Positions 11,132-22,599 of a DNA stretch of 64,000 bases are shown here, one piece after another. Source of the DNA: Golubevia sp. BC0850 (Eukaryota; Basidiomycota; Exobasidiomycetes; Golubeviales; Golubeviaceae); contig JAAVVG010000003.1 of NCBI GenBank assembly GCA_012976225.1, forward strand, positions 372,001-436,000, in the 5' to 3' direction. The position numbers and the translations under genes are program-made. How positions within the stretch are numbered: the stretch's first letter is position 1; each line of letters opens with the position of its first letter. Below the pieces are notes generated by a model that was given only the letters and a program-made list of their open reading frames with translations, was not told the origin of the DNA and did no database searches.

Positions 11132-13327
11132 CTAGTTGATTATACCAGAGCCCAGCTGGAGGAGTAGAGATGGAGGTGAATCCGAGAGGAATATTGAGTG
11201 TCGAAGACTAGACGAAGGACTTGAGACTTGCCACCTGAGCGCCAGAGCACTTCGATCGACACTTTCTTACTCACCTGCTGGATGAACTTGGCAGTGGCTT
11301 TACTGATCACTTCTTCTCTACCCAAGTTCTGCTTTCTGCTGGCAGAGATGGTGTCCAAATGGTTGTACCCTGGAGCAATAACATGATCTCCAAGATCTTG
11401 ACCTAGAGCGAGACCTTCAGAACCTACCAAAGCAAGACGAGGACGTTTGAGATAACCTTGAGGATGGACGTTAGTTTTGATGGCATCGGCAACACCATTC
11501 GAGTCGAAGATTCCGTCGGCAGTAACACGGATAGGATAGTAATGCTCCGTGAAGCTGGAAAGGTAGAGACGCCCCCGGGGGGGGGGGGGGTTGGCAGAGG
11601 ACGTTAGAAAGAGAGCGAACTTGGTGGACCAGAAGGGCCTTGAGTACTCACTCTAATGGGAATTCCGCCAAGGCCAAAGCAAAATCAGACTTATCAGTGA
11701 CTTGGTTGCTGCTGTTGACGAAAGGGTTTCCACTTGGAGTCATAGCGACGTTCGATCCATCATCAGCGATCTCATCGTAGTTGAGAAGAGTGTAGAGTGG
11801 ACCATCTCCGGATAGTATTCCTCCAGCTTTAGTTGGAACAGCCATTGGATAAGGAGCTGTATTCAGAGCCTTCAAGATTGGAAGAGCGTCGCTAAGGTTC
11901 TTTGCGCCCACTGCGTCCGCTGGTCGACCGAATGGAAATGTCTTCTCTCCAATTGGACCTCCAGTTGGGAATCCGATTGATGCTTGTAGTGGACCGATAG
12001 GTTGAATGCGATCTCCGAAGAAACACCCCATGAAAGCATCCCTGGTCATCTTGAAGTTGTTATAGTTGGGGGTTTGAGTTAAGAAGTTCAAGATGGTTTT
12101 TGAGAAAATAGCTTGATTGACTGAGTAGAGACCAAGAGACTTAGGAATATCTTTGAATGGCATTAAAGCTTTTCCATCTAGAACACTTAACATTCCGATG
12201 ATGCTGGTGAACTGTCCGACCTCGGGAGTTAGAATGATTGGCAGAATAGTAAACAGACTGCGTGGAACGAGACCTGACTTGAGACCAAGCTTGAAAGCTC
12301 CAAATCCAAGGCTGAGAATTGGAGAGAGAATCACTTGGAAGGGGTTCACAGATTTTTGGTCTGCATCATCATCAGCTCCCATAGGTCTTACAACTGCATC
12401 GTACGCAATGAATCCAGCGGCTGAGTTGTATCCTGGATTTTCACCCTTGGAAGAGTTGTCGTAGTTTGCGAAGTAAGCAGTCAACGGACCTCCCAAGCTG
12501 TGGCCTGATGCGTAGTGCTTTCGTGCGAAGTGAAAAGGAGAGAGCGATCCGTCAACATGCTGGATTGACCTCTTCACTTCTCATTAACTCGACTCACCTT
12601 AGTAGCACGGTAGTCGGCATCAGGAATCTCACGATCGATGACAGCGTGCCAATCCTTCGATGTTTGGTCGACTCCAACTTCCGAAAGGAACTTGAGCTTC
12701 TTGTCTCCATTGGAGTAGAAGCCTTCGAACTTTGAACCGTCGATACTTTTTCCGTGGTAGTAGTAGTCCAGAGTGTCTTGGTAGTTTTCACTAGCAAGGC
12801 CTGCTAAGACACCTCGATTATCGTCCAAGCAATTCGCTCTTCTATCCAAAGACCAAACCTCGACATTCAATCCGAGTGACTTGGATTCGAAGATGACATT
12901 CCTAGCCATCTTATCGAACGAGGAGGCCCCAGCTAATGTACCAGGCATGAAACTCAAGATACGATCCTGTGAGAAGTCGAGAAAAGAAAGCTGGTCAGCA
13001 CCGACGAAGGGGGGATCAAGGGGTTCAAAGCACACTCACTGCTTCCGTGCTGTCCTCTGGTCCTTCGTTATGTCTATATCTCAGATATGAGATATAGTCA
13101 CAAGCGGGAACGATGTTCTCAAAAGCATCTGGAAGAGGTTCGTAGAGGGAGACTACTGAGACCTTAGAGAAGCTTGCATCTGGAGATCTGGACTCGATTG
13201 AAGATTCGAGACGAGGAGTACCGTGAGATAGAGCACCGGCTGGAACGTTGATGAGAGTTGCAGTTGGTGCTGAAAGCGAGGCTGGAATGGCAGAGAGCAA
13301 AGGAAGGAGGTAGAAGATTGGTCCCAT
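11132..13327 (-). CDS. Secreted alpha/beta hydrolase (lipase/esterase-like)
   Basis: The product starts MGPIFYLLPLLSAIPASLSA, a clear signal peptide. Later exons join as DRILSFMPGTLAGASSF..., DYRATKHVDGSLSPFHFARKHYASGHSLGGPLTAYF, then ALAEFPLDFTEHYYPIRVT and a last short exon ending LGSGIIN. GHSLGG is the nucleophile elbow (GxSxG). DLGDHVIAPGYNHLDT carries the likely catalytic His, so the protein should be an extracellular serine hydrolase acting on an ester. The stop is at 11132-11134, reached through a final intron with an acceptor at CTCCTCCAG. One intron (about 11560-11653) contains a run of 14 G on the + strand. The exact substrate and family name are unknown. Confidence 0.75.
11577..11590. 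repeat. G14 homopolymer preceded by C5
   Basis: Five C are followed by fourteen G on the + strand, inside an intron of the secreted hydrolase gene. It is a hotspot for length polymorphism or assembly error; on the sense strand it is a C-tract near the acceptor. Confidence 0.9.
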
Positions 13328-15310
13328 CTTCAGAGAGCCAGAAACGAAAAGAGAGTGGGTTGGGAGAACTTGAAGGAGGAGAATGGGGAAGCGTGGGTGA
13401 GATGTTGAGATCTCGTGTGGACGAGATCTTTTAAAGACTTTCGGACGAACTATCGAAGCATCGATCATCTCGTCGATTCGTCATTGAAGACGGAAATGAA
13501 GGCAACGTCGATTTCCGACTTTTCGAAGATCTGTGAAAAGGGGCGAGCCCTTTCAGATCTTAGTCCCTTCTCCCCTAACCTCTTGGGTAATTTGCTGGAG
13601 ATAGGTCTCTTTTATCATTCCGACAGAATTACGAGAGCCAGTTGTTCTCGATCGGGCTTCCTCAAACAAGAAGGCAGCTAGCTTTCGACGTCGTTGAGAG
13701 AAGAAATCTTTGCTTACTTCTTGTACGTTGTGCCACAAAGTCAAGTTGAGCAGGTTCCCTTGATATTTAGGAGGTGATCATCGTCGTTTACCTAGTCAGA
13801 CCAGGTCAAAGTCCTTCTTGACGGAGAACCAAAGCGTAAATGAATGAGGAGAAGGTTGGCTCGTCCGTCGTCGAGACGATTTGCGAATCTTCATTGCTTC
13901 TGAGAGATCCTCAGATGGCTAAAGGACCTTTTGGACTGAGAATTGAAAGTTTGAGGAGAGTTTGGGCTGTTGAACCTTTCCCAAGCAGCTGAAAATGATG
14001 CAGAACCTGTCTGACACCTGGATGCAAGACTTGAGACTGATTGGAGGGTGCAACTTTTTGGTAATCTCGAGGTTCACTCTTTGACAAGCTCGTCAGTAAG
14101 GCTCCGGTATTTACCAAACGAGTCTACAAGCCTTAGTCTGAAATTTGAATCTGGATGGATGGCTCTTCAACTTCCAACTTTTCGAATCTTATCCTCCCAT
14201 CCGTCTGATTGCGAGTTAAGTCCACGATCCACCCAGCATCTCCCAGTCCCGAGTAAAAATCCTCAGTCAGAGCCTGAAACATCTTGAGGGTGGTTATTCG
14301 AGAGATGCAAGCTGAGCTCGAGTTGAGGAAGACGTGTGGGATATGGTGACACGGCCATTGAATCCGAGTGAGACTTATGTCGAATGAGATGGACGGAGTC
14401 CGAACAGAGTGCGATTGAAAGTGGATTGGAAGAAAAAGAGGTTCTGATGAGTGACAAAGGGTTTGTTGGTAGGAAGAAGAGAAGAAGAGGGTTTGCTGTT
14501 GTGCTCGAGCGCTCTTCTCGTGAGTCACTTTCTTCGCGTGTCTATCGTTCCCCTCTTCTTTTGGAATCGATTCTTCTTCTTCCATAGTACAAGCTTTCAC
14601 CTGGATCCATATCAATTCTCATCGTCTGAGCATGGTAAGAGATCTTAGACGAACCTCGAGAGTTCAAGCTCTTCAACAAAAGTTACTTCTCAAGTTGTGT
14701 TCACTCGTCGCACACATCTGTACTCTCGCATTCAGTCAGCGTCCGAGAGGTTCTATAGATTGCCATTCATCAGAATTGCAGGAAATGGACAAGTGCGAAT
14801 GAGGATCTGGGGATTGACGAATCGACTAACAGAAGACTTGAAGGAGTAGAGTCGAATGAATTGCTGTTATTGGAGTGAGTGCTAGTTTACAGATCTGGGG
14901 AGTTTTGAATCATAAATTTTGAAGGTTGGTTTTGGTTTTTTCGACGTCTCACTCCATCTTCCCTGCCCAACCACCGAACTGAAAGCTCTTTCATAGAAAC
15001 CTAGTTTGACAAGATTGCTCAGACGAATCAGCTTCGATGTTCTGTTTTGAAGGTTACTTCGTCTGACAACTTCTTCTTTGACTCCTCTGCAGATTCCCTA
15101 CCGAACCTGACCCCATACCCTAAGCATTCTCAACAATAAATCCTTGGTTTAGCTTCAACAATTCATGTTATGGATGCTCGCCGTATAACCAATCCACCTC
15201 CCATTCATCATTCACTACTCTTCCTCTGAATCTTCTTGACTGAGACTTGGATTATCGAAATTCATGAACCACTTTGAACAAGGATGATCTTCCGGACAAT
15301 ATATGTCCAA
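13328..15310. other. Gene-poor region with possible coding remnants
   Basis: This ~2-kb stretch contains the promoter of the secreted hydrolase and no firm gene. A reverse-strand frame (about 14287-14138, MFQALTEDFYSGLG...) and a neighbouring one (14117-13911) look partly protein-like but do not connect. A possible short spliced forward gene at 14632-14849 is listed separately. The C-terminal trailer of the decayed F-box gene lies at the right end. Confidence 0.4.
14632..14849 (+). CDS. Possible short spliced ORF, about 38 residues
   Basis: An ATG at 14632 is followed directly by GTAAGA. The acceptor TTCAG ends at 14735, giving a 101-base intron. Joining ATG to the next exon gives MSASERFYRLPFIRIAGNGQ..., which stays open for 37 codons and ends at TAG (14847-14849). 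An ATG-only first exon is known in eukaryotes for small proteins, and the exon has balanced, basic composition. I do not recognise the family, and another frame of the same exon is also open to a GTGAGT donor, so this is tentative. Confidence 0.25.
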
Positions 15311-16774
15311 CTATCTCAGTCTTGGGAAAGAAAAATTGTAGAGACCTGAAACTGGGAGTTTGAGTAAAGGATGGTTATAGATCTTGAAGTCGAGTTCAAT
15401 TAAATTTGATTGATAAATCACCAAAAGAGAGAGAAGGCATTGAAAGGTCTCTTGAGCGTCTTCTCCATTGCACCCTAAGTTGAGCTTCTGAAGTCTCGGA
15501 GACTCCAACTTGGAAAAGTATTTCAGCAGAGGAGGTCGAACGTTGAAGAGAGTCAAAGACTCGAGACTTGGGAAGGATATGGACCAATTGATAACCTGTC
15601 CGTGAAATTCAGATCTTAATCTATGGAAATCAAGAAATTTGAGATTTTGCCTAGAATCCGAGAGGATTGAATCCAAAGCACCGGAGGAAACGAGTGCTCG
15701 AGCTGCTGCATCTGCATAATCCACCTTGATCTGAAGGACTTCTAATAAGCTCCCCAGGGATCTAGCAACAGGGTTGCAATCGCCTTGAAGCTTCTCTACC
15801 TCGAGGTTCAGTGTCCTAAGCTCTGTCGCTCCTACTGAAGCTGCTTGAACCACCGGCCCTTCTCCCTCAAATTGATTTTCATCTTCCTCCTCTAGATCGT
15901 CTTCAAACAAGTCGTAAAGGGCTAGATCCAGAGTGCTCAGATTAGAGCAGCTCCAAGCAAAATTCCACATGTCTTTTGGGGATTGAAGATAGTTGGCTGA
16001 GTCAAGATACAATGCTTGAAGCGAGTTAGACGAGTCTTGCAGCTCCTTCCAGAATTGAGAGGCGGTTGTTTCTCCTGGAAGACAGCCTGATTTGCTAATC
16101 TAGGTGAATCCGGAAACCACAAATTGCTTGACTTGTCTCAGCAACGGTGGAAGTCCAGGTGAATCTTCTCCCCGCCTGAAACGGGTGTCATTGATGCGAA
16201 AGCTTTTTGAGAGTTCGTTTCCGGCTTTGAGTTCGAGGAGTGAAGGGGCATCTATACTGATCCGCATCATCTGAGGAGAGTCTAAGATGAATAAATGGAC
16301 GATAGGCAATAGAAAAGGTATCGAGTCTCCATAGTCTATGTAATCTATTGCCTCCACCACTATTGAGACGTCTCTCCGGCTCTCCTTTGATCTTTTTAAT
16401 GCATCGAGTAGAAAATCTAAACCATCGAATCTATCCGAACTGTTTTCTTCCTTCCAGTCTAGTCATTTCTTATAGAACGATCGATATCAGGTTTAGAGTG
16501 ACCTTGAAGGGGCTATTGAGTGCCAACGCAGAAAGTCGTTCGAAGGTTTGAAGAAAGTCTTTGATTTCAGTTTGTAAGCCTAGACGTGATTAATCTTTCT
16601 CTCTATGAGAAGAACCGGGTTGCTGAGGATAGAGTCTCTCCAGTCTCTACAAACTGAGGATGAGGTAGCGATAGAGCGAGTTGGGAGGAATGAGAGCAGC
16701 TGCGAGGACATTTCTGAGGGTAATGCCAGCATTGGATCCATAGGTTGATTGGTTTGATTACTTGAGCTGCTCAT
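15311..16774 (-). pseudogene. Decayed F-box / leucine-rich protein gene
   Basis: The start (16774) encodes MSSSSNQTNQPMDPMLALPS, then EMSSQLLSFLPTRSIATSSSVCRDWRDSILSNP, a typical F-box. Downstream are leucine-rich stretches such as DFLQTFERLSALALNSPFKV, SIPFLLPIVHLFILDSPQMM and a long open segment from WKELQDSSNSLQALYLD to the stop at 15311. F-box proteins are substrate adaptors of SCF ubiquitin ligases. The coding blocks do not join by normal introns. The frame changes after about 16585 and again near 16450, and there is an in-frame TAG near 16100 inside an otherwise continuous coding block. This looks like a recently decayed host gene. The alternative is unusually short introns. Confidence 0.6.
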
Positions 16775-17120
16775 CTTGAAGGCTAAAAGTCCATGAGGGT
16801 AATTCTGATTCGGATTCCGGAAGGAAGGTCTTCTTGGTTGCGAACTCGCGAACTTGAATCCGATGGCAGAAACCTGAAGATCCGAAGGACAGGAAGGTCG
16901 TCTTGGATATACAAGGACTGATACTTTGATTGATGTCCTGACTGATTTCCGCCTAAATTCAATTACTTTGCTGTTTGACGAAGGTAAGAGTGAAGAAGAA
17001 GATGCAATCTCAGATCTCAAGTGACATCTCTTCATAGCTTCATCTCTCCACTCCTCGACTCGATCGACTCCTATCCTCTAAACTCACTGCCCTCTTTGAC
17101 TTATCCAGAGCAGCTACTCA
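16775..17120. other. Divergent intergenic region
   Basis: This lies between the F-box locus (-) and the PAF-acetylhydrolase-like gene (+). The F-box frame stays open upstream of its chosen ATG to about 17035, but the composition there is not F-box-like. No clear element is seen. Confidence 0.4.
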
Positions 17121-18999
17121 ATGGGACTTTCTGCACCCAATGGAACTTATCAAGTCTCATCTCTAACTCTCGAGATCCCTGTAAGGCAACCAAGAACTTT
17201 CTCGGCTGATAAATTCAAGCTGAATGGAAAGCCAGCTTTAAATCTAGAGACCGTGCTTTTCAACGTCTACTATCCTTCAGAGACTGGCAATAGCAAAGTG
17301 GGAAAGAAAGAGGGTGCTTTATGGCTTAACAGGTAAGTCGAAACAGACGAGAATTGAGGCAAAGACAGGGTGACAGTTTCAGAGATTAGATAGGAGAGAT
17401 CTTCCCGCTTCCTTCAAGGCTCAGTCTCTCTTAATGGCCGAACAGATGTCTTCATCTGATAAGGGAAATATGCCGATGCTTTCTAGGACCGCAAAGAATC
17501 AGGGACGTCAGAAAGAAGTCCTTCTGTGCTCACACCCTCTCCCTCCCAATTCTCTCCTCACTCAGCCCTCGTTTCAGAAGCGTCGAAGGCTTGCTCAAGT
17601 ACGCTGGAATGAGCAAATACTTCGCTCCATTAGCTGTACTTCCTGTAGCAGGTCTCTTGTTCGCAAGACTTCCTTTCTCGCAAGCCCAATCTCTCTCTTC
17701 GAAAGCTCCTTCTTCATCTCCTGTCCAATCTTCCAACTCCTCTGAGAGTCCGAATTCCGACGGACCCAAGTTTCCAGTTGCTATCTTTTCCCATGGACTT
17801 GGAGGTAGTCGGACATTTTATTCGTGAGTGACTCCTCTTTCTCATCGTCTCGGTCCTATCCCTCTCATGCTTCCACATTCTCACCTTGATTCTATCGTTT
17901 TGGCTTCTGAAATCTTTCTAATAGTCAATACTGTGCTTCTCTAGCATCCCACGGAGTGGTGTGCTTCTCAATCGAGAGTAGAGACGGATCCGGACCTTCC
18001 ACTTCAATCTACAAACCTAAAGAAGGATCCAACTCTTCTGATCCAATTCAAGAGTCTCTAACGTACTTCAGATTCTCTGAACTCGACTCTCAATCAGTCA
18101 CCGAAGAGCCGAATAAAGACGATAGACCAGAGACTGGATCATCAAGCGCCACTCCTCCAGATGAATGGGAACTTAGAAGAGCTCAGATCGCTTTGAGGTC
18201 AGCAGAGATCATGGAGGTAGTTCATCTCCTAGAAGAATTAGAGAAAGAAGGAGCAGATTCAATCATGAAGCAAAGTACTAGAACGTTAGACGGAAACCCC
18301 AAACCGAAGAATTGGATGGAGGGAGATGAGAATCAAGTTCTGAAGAATTTTCAAAACAAGTTGGATACCAAGAATCTGTTTTCTTTAGGTCATTCCTTTG
18401 GTTCTGCTACGATGATATCACTTCTAAGATCCTTCTCAATTTCTTCGTCCACTCCAAATCCTTTCAAGAATGCCCTGCTACTCGATCCATGGCTGGAACC
18501 CTTCTATCGATCCGACTCTGATGAAGAATTTGGGTCTAGACCTCAAGCACCACTCAAGACTCCTCTATACGTCATCAACTCTCAAGGATTTACGGTTTGG
18601 AGAAACCACTTTCCAATCATGAAGTCCTACGTCAAGGAGGCGAAAGAGAATTCAGGTCGGGGTTGGTTTGCTACCCTTTCTGGTTCAGCGCATACAGACT
18701 TTTCAGACTTCCCTTATACTTTACCCAGACTCTTCAAATCCAAAGTGCCGGTGGAGCAAGCCATGTCGATCTTTTCAGAGATGACTCTTGCGATGATTTT
18801 TGGAAAGGAAACCGAAGAGAACGGAAGTGCCGCCACGAGCAATGGTGGTTCCGGTCAAGATGAGGAGGTAGAGTTGGTCAAAGCTCGTTTGAGCAAGAGG
18901 GATGTAGAGGTCAGAAAAGAGAAGGAAGGGGAGGTCAAGAGAAAAGAGTTGGGAGAACCTGGAGTCGTTATCTTTCATCCTTTAGAAGCCAAACTTTGA
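17121..18999 (+). CDS. Platelet-activating factor acetylhydrolase-like lipase
   Basis: Three exons (17121-17332, 17566-17823, 17925-18999) join exactly to 514 residues. PAF-acetylhydrolases remove short or oxidised acyl chains from phospholipids. Visible features are LETVLFNVYYPSE, a hydrophobic segment [39 protein letters not shown] (oxyanion region), ASHGVVCFSIESRDG, nucleophile elbow GHSFGSAT, the acid-residue strand LLLDPWLEPF, and the His motif GSAHTDFSDFPY. All three catalytic positions are therefore present. The order and the HxDFSDF motif are characteristic of the PAF-AH isoform II family. There is no signal peptide, so the protein is probably intracellular. A ~100-residue acidic insert separates the strand after the oxyanion region from the nucleophile. 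Confidence 0.85.
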
Positions 19000-19167
19000 G
19001 AATGTGTTATTTTGTATCATTTGATTTTAAGTCTTAAACCAATTTATACCCTAGAGAACATTTCTGAAGATGAACAAAAGCTTTTATCCGGTGTGCTTCC
19101 GAACCGATCGAGATCGTCCCTGTCTTCTCTTCCATCCAACCCTCTTGATCCTTTCCCCAAATCGAAT

Positions 19168-20419
19168 ATGTCTGGTGAATCATTAACAAGTCAAAACAAC
19201 GGTCGAGCTTACAGAGACATGGCTCCGCAACCAAATCCTCAATACCAAGGTCAGCCTTCGAATGGTAGTGCACCTGTTCCTCCTGCTCCCGTCAAATCAA
19301 AGGGGAAAGGAAGACAAAGCGGAGATGACAAGGATGAGGGAGGGGAGAAAAAGAGAAGAAGAGTTCAAAGGGCTTGTGATGTGAGTTACTCGTACGACCA
19401 AAAGGTAGAAAGAGGGATTGAGAGGGGGTCGATCGGAGACGGAAGAAGGAGGAAGCGGAAGAGCGACAGTAGATGTCCAAAATTCGTCCCAAATCGAACT
19501 TGAACTGAAGTCGGATGCCATTCCTTTTCATTTTGACATCTTTTTAAACAGGTTTGCAGAAAAAAGAAGATCAAGTGTGACGGAACTGACGTTGAGAGAG
19601 TGGCTTGCAGACAGTGGTGAGTTTGCCTTTTCTCAAGCAGAGCTTTTCTGTCTCCTTTCTCCCCAGATCGAGTCCTAATCATCCCTTGTTCTCTATCAAA
19701 ATCACCATCTTTGCTCCATCAGCACCAAGCACGGAGTTGAATGCACTTTCGTTGAAAGAGCAAGACGACCACCTCTTCGAAATTACATTGAAGCCTTAGA
19801 AGCAAGACAGACGAAGATGGAAGAGATCCTTCAGCAACTAGCTCCTGGTAAAGACTTTACTCATATAATTGGTGAATTGCCAAAACTAGGTTCAGGAGTG
19901 AGCAAGGATAGCATCAATGGGGAGGATGATATGAGCTTCAGAGGTGGAAGTGGGAGGAATCAAAGTTATGAGCAAGAAGAAGATGAATCCTCTGAAGATG
20001 AAAGGGAACAATTAGAACTTAACTCGGCTTCGATGAATCATATGAATCGTAATGGTTATCCCGAAGGTCCTTTACCTGGTCAACAAAACCTTCAAGCAAC
20101 TCCAAATTTCACCTCAAACCACCATCCTATGCCAAACTTTGGTCCTAGCTCTGTTCAGCACAACCTTCAACCTTCACATATGATCCAAAATTCTCATCAG
20201 CATCAGCATCAACTTCAAAACCATCATTCACTCCAGCAACGTCAAGCTCAAGCTCAGGGTCAAGGTCAAGGGTTACAGATTTCTCATCTTTTGAATACAG
20301 AGGGAGGATCAACTGCTTCAACTCTTTCAAGACATCAAAGTTCTTATTCTGATTCTAATCTACGTGCCACCTCTGGAAGACCAGAATCTCCAAGATCAGC
20401 GCTCCGAAGACTAGAATAA
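19168..20419 (+). CDS. Zn2Cys6 transcription factor, short form
   Basis: Three exons (19168-19380, 19552-19616, 19723-20419) join to 324 residues. After a Pro/Gly/Ser-rich start and a basic stretch (EKKRRRVQR), the binuclear zinc cluster reads ACDVCRKKKIKCDG, then ACRQCTKHGVECTF: C-x2-C-x6-C-x9-C-x2-C-x6-C. The linker ARRPPLRNYIEALEARQTKM is followed by a short helix. The rest is low complexity: acidic, then Gln/His-rich around residues 230-280, ending SPRSALRRLE. This should bind DNA in the nucleus through CGG half-sites, as the family does. Most fungal Zn2Cys6 regulators run to 600-900 residues with a middle homology domain; none is visible here before the stop, and downstream sequence shows none either. 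Confidence 0.85.
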
Positions 20420-21108
20420 TCGAGCTTTCCTTCATGTCTTCTTTTCTCTCGAGTTCTCTTTCCTTCTCTATGTTCTCTCTGCCCCTTTCTCCTTCGTCAT
20501 CTCGTCGCTTCCGGTTTCAATGTACAATTCAATCTCTCTTCTCGTTTCCCGCCTGCTCTGATACCTTCAATCGCAAGTCACTTTCGCCTCGCAGCACTGT
20601 TGTCACAAAATCAAAAGCCCAAAGAACAGATCAACCCCAGTTCTCAAAATCTCAAATCTTGAATGTACCAAATTTCGAAACTTCTTGGTGTCTTTGTCTG
20701 TGTTGGAGAATTAACAGTTCAGAGGGCAAACAGGCGTACTTCTTCATTGAATTTGATTCGTCCAATCGAATCAGATCCACTCTCCGTTTAATGCTTCAGG
20801 GGGGTTCTTCTTGGATGATAGACTTAGTTCACGTAGAACATCTGAGGTAGACATGGAAGCGGCATCTGATTCTGTTGGGTGGGAGCGAGAAGGAGAGCGT
20901 CAGAAGATGGCACTCAATGGTCTCGCGGCTGCTCGTTCGAGACTACTCACCCGCTAGGTTCTCGAGAGCTGTTGGAGAGTATTGAGAGAGAGAGAGCAAA
21001 GTCAGTTGAGGTGACAACAAAAGCGCCATCGTCGACTCTCATCCCTTTCGAGTCGACGTTTGGTCGACCAAGAATTTCCTGCTTTTCTCAGTCTTCACAT
21101 TTCCTCTT
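20420..21108. other. Convergent intergenic region
   Basis: This lies between the Zn2Cys6 gene (+) and the GHIFFFYRPK-motif gene (-). A 138-codon forward frame (20434-20850) is Ser/Phe-rich, has no domain or convincing start, and probably represents 3'UTR. Nothing else stands out. Confidence 0.45.
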
Positions 21109-22599
21109 CTATTCACCTTTCATTTGTTCGTCTCCCACCCCTTGGTCTCCGTCAATCTCTTGCTTTCTTGCTTTAATTACTAGCAATTCAATTCCAGTCT
21201 TGTCAAGTAGATCGACATTCTCAGGTCTTCCATAATTAGTTCCCTCTTTCTGAGCACTACCACCGAAATTCTCATCGAGTTCTTTCTTGGTAAGTTCTGC
21301 TTTCTGACCTTCATCTAAACCTGGAGGTCCACCACTAGAAGATCCGGGAACAGTTGGGTTACGAACTTGGAGGTCGAGAGAGCTAGATTCGTGTAAACCA
21401 AAAGCTTCCTGTACAGGTCCGAAGGAGTCTGAGCTTGGATGAGAGAGGAAGTAGGCCAGATGGACCATCTTTTGAGAGGGTGCTGATGCGGGAGCATGTT
21501 GAAGAGAAAGGACGTAGTGACCTCTTCCAGCAGCTCTTGAAGCTCCAACCAGTCTTTCCCCTACGGTCCTAGTAGAATAGCGTTGCTCTCCGAGTTTCCC
21601 TTGAAGCTCAGAAGGATCTGATCCAACGTCAGAGATCTCGGCCCAGAGCCTGTGGTCATCGAGAGAGAGGAGAGAGAAAGGAGAGAGAAAGGAGAGAGAG
21701 AGAAACTAGCAGTGTGAGGAGATCTCAGCCCATTCCGCACCAGAGCTACAAGACCCCTGTTTCGAGATTGCTTCCCACTTTTTGAGGCACTCACGCTTCA
21801 CTGGAATCTCCACCAATTCCTCCTGGAGTCTGACCTTGTTTCAAGGGGATCTCAGCTTCAGGTAGACGCTTCTTTCCCATCTTGATAAGACGGTATCCGA
21901 CACCGTTGACTTTGGCCTTCTCTCCAGTAGATGAAGCTGGCTCAGAAGATGATTCCTTCGTCTCGTCACTGACATTGGGAGAAGCACTTGCTTCAGGAAG
22001 TAGAAGGATGTGGAAGGACTGGACTTCATTGAGACTACCGGCCAGTTTCGAGGAAGAGTCTTCTGAAGCAGGCTGTACCTTGGGACGATAGAAGAAGAAA
22101 ATGCTAAGAGAGAGAGGGTGAGAGGTGGAAAGGGAGGAGAAAGGATCGAGAAGAGAAGAGTAAAGAGGGGGTCAGGCTCGAATGTATGCGATGACTTCAG
22201 CAGCGATATGACAAAATCCCTATTCTGATGAGAGTTCATTAAGTTTTGTACTCACTGACCACGCTCTAAGAGAGTGTACCTGTTGTTGTCTTGCTCAGAA
22301 TCTTGAGTCTTCTCCACATCCGTCTTCTCAATCTGAAGAACTTCTTTCTCCTTCTTCTCTCCATTCTCTGGCTTACTCTGCTCTAAAGATTTTACATGTT
22401 GATCATCCTTTTCTACCTTTTGAGCCTTGGAAGGAGGTTGAGGGTCAGAGCCATTGGAAGTGGACTCAACTGTAGAATTTGAGGCTGAGTCTTCCTTCTT
22501 TGAATCTGAGTTGAGAACAGAGTCAATCTTTTGGTTTCCCTCTGAATCAACTTCAGGTTGCTTGCGTTTGTTTGAGGCAGTATCTTCGATGTCGGACAT
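21109..22599 (-). CDS. Conserved hypothetical protein with GHIFFFYRPK motif
   Basis: Three exons (22599-22256, 22103-21795, 21649-21109) join exactly to 397 residues. The first ~105 residues are acidic and disordered (MSDIEDTASNKRKQPEVDSE...). The folded part starts LLERGHIFFFYRPKVQPASE, then VQSFHILLLPEA, GYRLIKMGKKRLPEAE, ALWAEISDVGSDPSELQGKL, STRTVGERLVGASRAAGRGHY and KMVHLAYFLSHPS. I recall the same motif order in uncharacterised bacterial and fungal proteins of about 200-300 residues, so the core looks ancient and conserved, but I know no function for it. The basic KKR near the N-terminus could direct it to the nucleus. The last intron holds a GA-rich tract on the + strand. Confidence 0.75.

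Noticed and set aside
14133-14615. 160-codon reverse-strand frame in the gene-poor region
   Set aside because: Composition is mixed and the frame does not join its neighbours by credible introns; kept only as a possible remnant in the region note.
20434-20850. 138-codon forward frame after the Zn2Cys6 gene
   Set aside because: Ser/Phe-rich, no domain, no convincing promoter or splice sites; fits 3'UTR of the regulator.
21660-21715. GA-rich tract as a possible mobile-element end
   Set aside because: Simple polypurine sequence within an intron; no inverted repeats or target duplication seen.
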